DNA of 64,000 nucleotides from Saprospira grandis str. Lewin (GTDB lineage Bacteria; Bacteroidota; Bacteroidia; Chitinophagales; Saprospiraceae). Position numbers and translations under genes: made by a program. Where the stretch lies: positions 186,001-250,000 of the forward strand of contig NC_016940.1 in NCBI RefSeq assembly GCF_000250635.1, read 5' to 3'. The notes beneath the pieces are model-generated. The model made no database searches. It was not told the DNA's origin and saw nothing but the letters and a program-made list of their open reading frames with translations. Each line of letters starts with the position of its first letter. The stretch's first letter is position 1. Positions 36,030 through 42,731 of the stretch are shown here, in pieces.

Positions 36030-36063
36030 CAAATTTACAATAAATTTGTAGAATCCGCCCAAT
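36030..36063 (-). promoter_or_regulatory. possible promoter/operator of the giant surface-protein gene
   Basis: On the minus strand TAAATTTG (36037-36030) matches the Bacteroidota -7 consensus TAnnTTTG, with TTGG about 21 bases upstream as a weak -33. The -7 match lies in an 8-bp inverted repeat (CAAATTTA CAA TAAATTTG, 36030-36048). It is 54 bases upstream of the ATG. Prediction only. Confidence 0.35.
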
Positions 36064-36106
36064 CTCTTTCGCTTGTTTAATTTATACTTATTTAACGCAT
36101 CTTAGC

Positions 36107-36532
36107 ATGAGTTTGCCGCCTCTCCCCCTTTTTTTCCTTTTCTTTTTCACCCTCCTCTCGGCCTGCCAAGCGCCCAAAACTACTGATACGAACAAAGCGC
36201 TCCTTCAGCTTTTTGAAGCCGAAAAAAATGGTCCCAAACATCAAGCAGACCGACGCCTCCTTCAATTTAAACATCTTTGGCAAAAAAGCGAATTAAATGA
36301 CTCGCTCTGGCCCCATACTCTCGCTTTTGTGGTCTCCCAATATGGCCCAAAACAACTCTATAAATGGCGCCAACAAGATCCCCTCCTCCTCGCCCTTAAA
36401 GATAGCCTCGCCCAGCACCAACTCCTGCCCTACCAAGCTATACAATTAGCCAAAAAGGACTGGCCCTGCCTCCAAAATCTCTCCCCCAAAGAACAAAATT
36501 ATATCCACCAAGCTCTCTTTAAAACTAATTAA
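36107..36532 (+). CDS. hypothetical lipoprotein
   Basis: 141 residues. Signal MSLPPLPLFFLFFFTLLSAC with lipobox Cys at 20, then a helix-rich, Gln/Lys-rich mature part of about 120 residues (e.g. RRLLQFKHLWQKSELNDSLW). I do not recognise the family. It is divergent from the giant surface-protein gene (131-base gap holding both promoters), which leaves a functional link open but unproven. Confidence 0.65.
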   Translation: MSLPPLPLFFLFFFTLLSACQAPKTTDTNKALLQLFEAEKNGPKHQADRRLLQFKHLWQKSELNDSLWPHTLAFVVSQYGPKQLYKWRQQDPLLLALKDSLAQHQLLPYQAIQLAKKDWPCLQNLSPKEQNYIHQALFKTN

Positions 36533-36568
36533 GCCCCTCTGCAAAAAGAGCTTCATGTTCTTTTTTTG

Positions 36569-36690
36569 GGGGCCTCAGCTGCGGCTTCGCCTTGCGGCGC
36601 TACGCTTTGGGGCTCGCAGGTCTGCTCGGCCCTGCGTCGCCTTCGGCTCCTTGGTCTGGCCTGACGGCCACCCCGCCGCATCGCTAGGCC
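36569..36690 (+). repeat. SGR structured repeat, copy 10 (head GGCCT / tail AGGCC)
   Basis: Follows the lipoprotein gene. The head hairpin is AGCTGCGGCTTCGCCTTGCGG-like and the tail reads CATCGCTAGGCC, followed by a GGCCCTTCGGGCC hairpin. The same head and tail types occur together in copies 1, 9, 11, 16 and 17. Confidence 0.85.
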
Positions 36691-36727
36691 TGCGGCCCTT
36701 CGGGCCTGTAGGATGAATATAACTAAA

Positions 36728-36762
36728 AAGCCCCCGCTTCCATAATAGAAGACAGGGGCTTA
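36728..36762 (-). terminator. possible terminator hairpin
   Basis: AAGCCCC/GGGGCTT arms separated by about 19 bases including CTTC...GAAG, with an A-run at the left end. It lies 33 bases past the minus-strand stop at 36795. The same CCCCTGCTTCC-ATA-GAAG-CAGGGGCTT motif recurs at about 40272-40311. Confidence 0.5.
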
Positions 36763-36794
36763 GGTTTTCAACTTCCGCAGCTTTTAGACTGCAT

Positions 36795-37490
36795 TTACTG
36801 AACCGATGGTTTTACCACAGGAGCAGTGCGAAAGTACTTGAGCTCATAAAAGTCAGCCACTTGCTTAATGTCTCGATAGTAATGAAACTCTAAACGAGCA
36901 AAACTTGCAAAAAGCCCCAAAGACAGCTCTTCCCGATGCTGCTCCAGTAAAGTAGAGTTGTTGCTATAGCTGTATTCTAGCCCCTGCTGCTCATCTCGGA
37001 GATCTTCTAGTTGCTGGCCATAAGCCGCTACGGTCCTGCCAAGCTGGACCAATTGAGGATCCTGCAATAGATTTCGCCCCAAGGTTTTAACCAACTGAAT
37101 CCGATCGTCAAACTTAGCTCTGCTAAAAACAGTGCGCCCTTGCGGAAAAAAACTTTTGTACTGACGACTCTTGCTATCATAAATCATCTGAATCTCAGCA
37201 GCCCAACGACGAAGCATAGGCCCCGTCACTTCTCCTAGCAACTCCTTAAACTCTGCTGTTTTTGCATGATAAGCCGTACGCCCATCAATAGAACGTTCGT
37301 ACTGCTCCAAAAAAGTAAGGTAGAAAGGCTCAAAGAAGGTCAAGATATCTTGAATAGCAGGATCTGTAGCCGCTTTGATTCGAAGCTTGCTCAAATGATC
37401 CGTAGCTAGCTGATACATTTTTTTGATGGACCCTCTCGTATCCGTATAAAAAAAGTTTCTAAGGGCTATCCAGTTTGGGGTTTGATACAT
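36795..37490 (-). CDS. hypothetical protein
   Basis: 231 residues, soluble, no signal peptide, largely helical with many Tyr/Arg/Gln. It starts MYQTPNWIALRNFFYTDTRG. Blocks such as ATDPAIQDILTFFEPFYLTF and RWAAEIQMIYDSKSRQYKSFF may be the conserved core. I cannot assign a family. It stands alone between an SGR repeat and the palindrome/IS region. Confidence 0.65.
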   Translation of the reverse strand: MYQTPNWIALRNFFYTDTRGSIKKMYQLATDHLSKLRIKAATDPAIQDILTFFEPFYLTFLEQYERSIDGRTAYHAKTAEFKELLGEVTGPMLRRWAAEIQMIYDSKSRQYKSFFPQGRTVFSRAKFDDRIQLVKTLGRNLLQDPQLVQLGRTVAAYGQQLEDLRDEQQGLEYSYSNNSTLLEQHREELSLGLFASFARLEFHYYRDIKQVADFYELKYFRTAPVVKPSVQ

Positions 37491-38014
37491 AGGTGTATAA
37501 TTATGGGGTACAAAAATATCACATCCTAAATATATCTAAATAATACTTCAATAGCAACTATTGGGTGCTGTTTAAAATTTTATACCTGCCCTTTTCTGCG
37601 CCTAGGGAGCTGCAGCTTAAAAGCCGCAGCCAATTTCGGAACAATTAAGCTAGATTTTGGCAGCCCCACGGCCTGCAGCTTAAAAGCCGCAGGACCTGAA
37701 AACAAAACCTACCCCTAACTCCTAAAAGCAGGGGCTTTTAAGCCGCTGCGGCGAGCAAAATGATGGCCAAACTAGATTGGCTGCGGCCTTTAGGCTGCAG
37801 GTACAGAGACTGTTTAAAGTTTTGTGTTTCTCCTCTTTGCTGCCTAGGGACAAGCCCCTAGGCTAGCTTTTTCAGACAGCCCTCTAAAGAGGGCCTTTGG
37901 ATATGGCCCTTCTCTGCAGCAACTACTTAGCAAAGCCGTATATATCTGTCTTTAAGGCCCTTTAGGGCTGACTCCATTTGATTAGCCTAGGGGCTTGTCC
38001 CTAGGCGACTATTG
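37491..38014. repeat. palindrome-rich intergenic DNA
   Basis: No gene. It holds several hairpins of another class: 37610-37629 (CTGCAGCTTAAAAGCCGCAG), about 37673-37692, CTGCGGC...GCTGCAG near 37781-37800, and CCTAGGG/CCCTAGG pairs near 37600, 37843-37862 and 37985-38005. Two stretches resemble the terminal repeat of the nearby IS: 37563-37588 and 37806-37830 (GAGACTGTTTAAAGTTTTGT). Confidence 0.7.
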
Positions 38015-38752
38015 GCCAAATTGCGAATAGCATCCCCCACTTTACAATTGCCGTTTCACAAATTGCGAAGGGCATACCCCACTTTACAATTGCCATTTCA
38101 CAAATTACGAATAGCATACCCCACTTTACAATTGCCATTTCACAAATTGCGAATAGCATACCCCGCTTTACAATTGCCATTTCACAAATTACGAATAGCA
38201 TACCCCGCTTTACAATTGCCATTTCACAAATTGCGAATAGCATAGCCCGCTTTACAATTGCCATTTCACAAATTGCGAATAGCGTACCCTGCTTTACAAT
38301 TGCCATTTCACAAATTGCGAATAGCATAGCCCACTTTACAATTGCCATTTCACAAATTGCGAATAGCATACCTCACTTTACAATTGCCATTTCACAAATT
38401 ACGAATAGCATACCCCACTTTACAATTGCCATTTCACAAATTGCGAAGGGCATCCCCCACTTTACAATTGCCATTTCACAAATTGCGAATAGCATACCTC
38501 ACTTTACAATTGCCATTTCACAAATTACGAATAGCATACCCCACTTTACAATTGCCATTTCACAAATTGCGAATAGCATACCTCACTTTACAATTGCCAT
38601 TTCACAAATTACGAATAGCATACCCCACTTTACAATTGCCATTTCACAAATTACGAATAGCATACCCCACTTTACAATTGCCATTTCACAAATTCCCAAT
38701 AGCATCCCCCGCTTTACAATTGCCATTTCACAAATTGCGAATAGCTTAGCGC
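38015..38752. repeat. 42-bp tandem repeat, about 17.5 copies
   Basis: The unit runs CAATTGCCATTTCACAAATT, then GCGAATAGCATACCCCACTTTA. CAATTGCC recurs every 42 bases exactly from 38045 to 38717 (17 times). There are no unique spacers, so it is a minisatellite, not a CRISPR array. Variants (GCG/ACG, ATAGC/AGGGC, ACCCC/ACCTC/AGCCC) alternate in pairs in the right half, implying dimeric expansion. As 42 is a multiple of three, both strands are open for long stretches; those frames are by-products. Confidence 0.95.
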
Positions 38753-38804
38753 AACTGTAGGATGCCGTTTTGCAGCTGCAGAATAGGGCGTAAAGGTTTT
38801 GTTG

Positions 38805-40163
38805 GGGACTGTTCAGGATTTTGTGTATCAGAATAAAATTTGGTCAATAGAGACTAGGAGGCGAGTGGTAAAATTTAGATGACCCGGTCAGGGAAACAGA
38901 CACAAAGCTGGCTGAAAACTTTGGTCCAACCAGCTCGTTTGACCTTCCATCGTTTTTGAATTTGCATAGCGGCTAAATAGATAGATTTTATGGCCGCAGC
39001 ATCATTTGGAAATGAGCGTTTGTTATTGGTATATTTTCTCAGGCCAGCATTAAAGCCTTCAATAATATTTGTGGTATAAATAAGCTTTCTGATTTCTTGA
39101 GGATAGTATAAAAAGACAGTGAGATTGTCCCAGTTTTTCTCCCAAGATTTAATGATGTAAGGATAGCGATCACCCCATTTTTCTTCAAAATCTTGAAGCC
39201 GATTTCTGGCCTCAGCTTCATTAGGAGCTGTATAAATGAGCTTAATATCTTTGGCCACTTTTCTTCTATTAGAGGCTTCGACAACCTTCATAGAATTGCG
39301 AATTTGATGGACCACACAAATTTGATGAGCTGCCTGAGGAAAGACGGCCTCAACGCTTTGGTCCAAGCCAGCTAGATTGTCTGAGCAGATAAATAAAACA
39401 TCCTTTACCCCTCTTGTTTTAATGTCATTCAAAGTTGTGGCCCAATTTGCAGCAGTCTCTTTTTCAAAGAGATACATGCCAATAATGTCTTGATAGCCTG
39501 CTAAATTAACCCCAAGTACAATCATACAAACCTTGCTTTTAATCTGCCCATCCTCTCTAATTTTATAGTGAATCCCATCAATCCAAAGAATCGCATACTT
39601 CTCATCAAGAACCCGATTTTGCCACTCTCGAATACTATCTAAGAGGCTATTGGTAATGGTTGTAATTTGACTCTTAGAGTACTGCTGCCCATAAATTTCA
39701 TCCATATACTCTACTATATCAGACAGGCTCATACCTTTAGCATACAATAGTGTAATCACACTCTCTAGCTTAGCCGTCATCGACTTGTGTTTGGGGACCG
39801 TTACAGGGTCAAATTTACCCTCTCAATCTCTTGGTATTTCTATTTGTAATTTGCCACTTTCCGTCTTGATCTTCTTTGAAGAATGGCCATTTCTGCGATT
39901 TTCTCCTTGGACTTCTTCGCCACGAGCATACCCTAAATGCGCTGACATTTCTCCTTCTAACAAACTTTGAATTCCTCGTTTTTTGAGGTCATCTGTTAGC
40001 TTGTCTAGCTCCTCAATGTTCTTCACATCTCCTAGTAGGCGGTTTAATAACTCTTCTTGTTTCTTGTCCATAGCGGTACTTTTTTTCTAAGTAATTAAAT
40101 TGATATTAAACCTCCTAATCTTTACCCCTTTTTTAGCCCATACACAAAATTTTAAACAGTCTC
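38805..40163 (-). mobile_element. IS256-family insertion sequence with target duplication
   Basis: 1359 bp. Terminal inverted repeats: left GGGACTGTTCAGGATTTTGT... (38805-38830) against right GAGACTGTTTAAAATTTTGT... (complement of 40138-40163), about 22 of 26 matching. The 8-bp direct repeat TTTTGTTG is present at both flanks (38797-38804 and 40164-40171), as IS256-type transposition makes. It contains a single transposase gene with an internal stop. The intact duplication indicates insertion was fairly recent. Confidence 0.9.
38875..40071 (-). pseudogene. IS256-family (mutator-type) transposase, interrupted by one in-frame TGA
   Basis: About 398 codons in one frame. The first 82 (MDKKQEELLNRLLGDVKNIE ... 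LQIEIPRD) are followed by TGA at 39825-39823, then the frame continues EGKFDPVTVPKHKS into a further 301-codon ORF. The typical family sequence at this place is PRDR, so CGA to TGA is the simplest change. Catalytic-region motifs remain: WIDGIHYKIREDGQIKSK, VLGVNLAGYQDIIGMYLFE, FICSDNLAGL and the C-terminal NIIEGFNAGLRKYTNNKRSF. A shorter product from the ATG at 39780 could be made but would lack the DNA-binding N-terminus. Confidence 0.85.
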
Positions 40164-40422
40164 TTTTGTTGGGCTATTTGTCCTTCGGCCATGGCGGCTG
40201 CGCCGCTATCTGCAGCCTAAAGGCCGCAGCCAAGCTTGTTGGGCCATCATCTTGCTCGCCGCAGGAGCTTAAAAGCCCCTGCTTCCAGGATAGAAGGCAG
40301 GGGCTTAGGTTTTTCAGGACCTGCGGCTTTTAAGCTGCAGGCCAAGGGGCAATAAAGAGCTAGCTGATTGGATCCTAATCTGGCTGCGGCTTTTAAGCTG
40401 CAGCTATGGCCGAAGGCCAAAC
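40164..40422. repeat. palindrome-rich intergenic DNA right of the IS
   Basis: No gene. The same hairpin class as left of the tandem array: CTGCAGCCTAAAGGCCGCAG near 40211, GGAGCTTAAAAGCCCCTGC near 40264, CTGCGGCTTTTAAGCTGCAG at about 40321-40340 and again at about 40384-40403. The IS and tandem array thus sit inside what looks like one older palindromic region. Confidence 0.7.
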
Positions 40423-40542
40423 GGCCTAGCGATGCGAAAGGGGGCGGCGAAGCCGCAGACCAAGGCCGTCAGGCCGCAGGGCCGAGCAGACCTGCGAGCC
40501 CTGAAGCGTAGCGCAGCAAGGCGAAGCCGCAGCTGAGGCCCC
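40423..40542 (-). repeat. SGR structured repeat, copy 11 (head GGCCT / tail AGGCC)
   Basis: Ends 11 bases from the stop of the LuxE-like gene. The head hairpin AGCTGCGGCTTCGCCTTGC matches copy 10. Confidence 0.85.
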
Positions 40543-40553
40543 AAAACATCCTC

Positions 40554-41561
40554 CTAGAGTTCTACCAACAGATTGCAACCTCTAAGATCCGACTGATCGA
40601 GGCGGCCCAAGACCTCAAAGCGCCCATCGGCATATTTTCGGCCTAGGTCGTCGGTAGCCATGAAGGCGCAGCTATCCAGATTGGCGAGGTCCACAATATT
40701 GACGGCCCCATTGCGCTGCGGCTCCCTATATATATGTAGGGGGTCGCTATGCTCACGGATATAAATGCCCATTTGGGCGGGGGGACTAAAAATGCCCTGC
40801 CCCAGAGAATAGGCCTGCGATAGAAGCTCGGTCATGCCATATTCCGAATGAATCTGCTTGACGCCAAAGGCTTGGCCCAAAATAGCATGCAGCTCCTCTC
40901 GCAAAATCTCCTTGCGGCGGCCCTTCATGCCCCCAGTTTCTAGCACAATATCTTGAGGGCCTAAAGGAAAGCCCCCAGCCTCGGCAAAATCGAGCAGGGC
41001 AAAGCTCACGCCCCAAAGCAAAACCTTTTCGCCGGCAGCCTTGGCCGCTTGCATCTGCCTGCGCAGCTCCTCTATATTATAGAGGTAAAAGCCGCTGCCC
41101 CTCTTGGCCTGCTTGAGAAAATGTTCGATCATATAGATTAGGGAAGAGCCCTGCCGCTCTAGATAAGAGGGCAAAAGGGCCAGAATGCGGTAATCGGAGA
41201 GCGGGCCATATTGTTCTTCAAAACAGCGGACCGATTGCTCTTCATAGCGGCTTAGTTCTCGAACAAAGTGCTGGCTGCGCTGCTGCCCTGTGGTCCCGCT
41301 GCTACTAAATACTTCTTCTTCGGCCCAATCCCCTGCCGCAATCCGCTGCGTTTTAAACAAAGAGATGGGCAAAAAGGGAATATCCTCTAATTGCTTTACG
41401 TTTTGGGGCTTTCGGCCCAAAAGATCTACCCATTGCCGATAGATCAAATTATGTGTATATTGATAGCGAAAAACCGCCAGGGCTACTTCGGGCAAATCAG
41501 GGGCCTGCATCTGCCCAATTGCGGTCCATAACTCCTCTCGCCAAGCATCGGCTGAACTCAT
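40554..41561 (-). CDS. LuxE/PaaK-like acyl-protein synthetase
   Basis: 335 residues, an ANL-fold adenylate-forming enzyme of the LuxE family (PF04443). The ATP-binding motif FSSSGTTGQQRSQHF is at about 85-99; further blocks are ALLPSYLERQGSSLIYMIEH, VLLWGVSFALLDFAEAGG, ETGGMKGRRKE and HSEYGMTELLSQAYS. LuxE activates fatty acids as acyl-AMP for bioluminescence, but no lux genes are near and Bacteroidota use such enzymes in other acyl-transfer pathways. The gene stands alone and is divergent from a lipoprotein gene by 18 bases. The substrate is unknown. Confidence 0.85.
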   Translation of the reverse strand: MSSADAWREELWTAIGQMQAPDLPEVALAVFRYQYTHNLIYRQWVDLLGRKPQNVKQLEDIPFLPISLFKTQRIAAGDWAEEEVFSSSGTTGQQRSQHFVRELSRYEEQSVRCFEEQYGPLSDYRILALLPSYLERQGSSLIYMIEHFLKQAKRGSGFYLYNIEELRRQMQAAKAAGEKVLLWGVSFALLDFAEAGGFPLGPQDIVLETGGMKGRRKEILREELHAILGQAFGVKQIHSEYGMTELLSQAYSLGQGIFSPPAQMGIYIREHSDPLHIYREPQRNGAVNIVDLANLDSCAFMATDDLGRKYADGRFEVLGRLDQSDLRGCNLLVEL

Positions 41562-41579
41562 AACTATTTCCTATTTTTT

Positions 41580-42044
41580 ATGAAAGGATTTCTATTGCTT
41601 ATCGCTTTTCTGGCCCTCTTTACGGCCTGCCAAAAGAACGACAACCTGCCTTCGGTGCCAAAAATAGAATTTCTAGGCTTTTCTAAAGAGAGTTTAGTTC
41701 AAAATGGCCAAGATTCTATACTACTTCGTTTTGCCTACCAAGATTTGGAAGGAGATTTGGGCTATGAATCAGGCGACAATATTTTTATCTACGACCCCAG
41801 AACGGGCCAACGGCTGGCCAGCTATCAGTTTCCGCTAGACCCCAACTCGCCCCAAACGCAGGAGGGCGAGCTGCAACTGATTGTCTACTCGGCTTGTTGT
41901 ATCTACCAGGATACGGTCCCCAACTGCGGGCCACATCCTAGCGTCTTTAATGAAGACTTTTCTTATGAACTGCAATTGATCGATCAGGCGGGCCAAGCGA
42001 GTAATCGCCTGCTTTGCCCCCCCATTCGTTTGCTTTGCCAATAA
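41580..42044 (+). CDS. hypothetical lipoprotein, tandem pair member 1
   Basis: 154 residues. Signal MKGFLLLIAFLALFTAC with the lipobox Cys at 17. The mature domain contains FAYQDLEGDLGYESGDNIF (acidic loop), YSACCIYQDTVPNCGP with a Cys pair, and the C-terminal RLLCPPIRLLCQ. Layout matches the next gene, so the two are paralogues. Beta-sandwich folding and metal binding by the acidic loop are possible but not shown. Confidence 0.75.
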   Translation: MKGFLLLIAFLALFTACQKNDNLPSVPKIEFLGFSKESLVQNGQDSILLRFAYQDLEGDLGYESGDNIFIYDPRTGQRLASYQFPLDPNSPQTQEGELQLIVYSACCIYQDTVPNCGPHPSVFNEDFSYELQLIDQAGQASNRLLCPPIRLLCQ

Positions 42045-42053
42045 ACTAGCATT

Positions 42054-42539
42054 ATGAATAAATCTGTTTTTGCGCTCTTTAGCCTTGGGCTTTTGCTCAG
42101 TCTATTTTGGGCCTGCGAGCCAGCCCCCATTTTTCCAGAAGAACCTCAGATTAGCTGGAACCGTTTTTCGGTAGACACCCTACAACAATTTACTGGGCAG
42201 ATGAAACTCATCGTCAACTTTACCGATGGCGATGGCGACATTGGGAAATCGGGTAATGATACTACCTACAACATGATTATCATTGACAATCGGACCCAAG
42301 ACAGCATCTACTACGTCATGCCCTATGTTCCGCAACAAGGGGTGGCCAATGGCATTTCTGGAGAGGTGGAAGTGGATATTAGCACAGTTTGCTGTATGGT
42401 TCCGGGCTTCCCTGTCCTTTGTAGCAATATTCCCAATGTCTATGACTCACTAAGCTATACCATTATGATCCGAGACCGAGCGGGTAATTGGAGCAATGAG
42501 ATCGAGTCAGAACCCTTATATATTCGTTGTTTTGAATAA
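42054..42539 (+). CDS. hypothetical lipoprotein, tandem pair member 2
   Basis: 161 residues. Signal MNKSVFALFSLGLLLSLFWAC with the lipobox Cys at 21. It shares with member 1 an acidic loop (NFTDGDGDIGKSGNDTTYNM), a Cys pair (DISTVCCMVPGFP) and an Asn/Glu-rich end (RDRAGNWSNEIESEPLYIRC). It starts 9 bases after member 1, so the two form an operon. No function assigned. Confidence 0.75.
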   Translation: MNKSVFALFSLGLLLSLFWACEPAPIFPEEPQISWNRFSVDTLQQFTGQMKLIVNFTDGDGDIGKSGNDTTYNMIIIDNRTQDSIYYVMPYVPQQGVANGISGEVEVDISTVCCMVPGFPVLCSNIPNVYDSLSYTIMIRDRAGNWSNEIESEPLYIRCFE

Positions 42540-42545
42540 TATTTT

Positions 42546-42681
42546 GGGGCCCGCGGCCGGCTAGGCTTTGCCTAGCTCGGCCGCCGCTATGCTGCGGGGC
42601 TCACAGGCCTGTTCGGCCCTGCAGGCAGGCTTCGCCTGCCTTTGGTCTGGCCTTCGGCCACCCACTCCGCAGCGCTGGGCC
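42546..42681 (+). repeat. SGR structured repeat, copy 12 (head GGCCC / tail GGGCC)
   Basis: Starts 6 bases after the lipoprotein operon. Core variant GGCTCACAGGCCTGTTCGG. The internal hairpin GGCAGGCTTCGCCTGCC is perfect. The tail reads CAGCGCTGGGCC. Confidence 0.85.
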
Positions 42682-42731
42682 AAGCCCGCCGCCAAGGCCA
42701 CTACTACTCATTATATACATAAAACTATCCC

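Noticed and set aside
38001-38749. Long ORFs on both strands of the 42-bp array (14-residue repeats)
   Set aside because: They exist only because 42 is a multiple of three; no start context, signal or known motif, and both strands are equally open.
38015-38752. Regular repeats that could be a CRISPR array
   Set aside because: The 42-bp units abut directly with no unique spacers; every base of the period is repeated. It is a minisatellite.
39781-39825. Programmed frameshift in the IS transposase
   Set aside because: The two parts are in the same frame and separated by one TGA with no slippery sequence, so a nonsense change is simpler.
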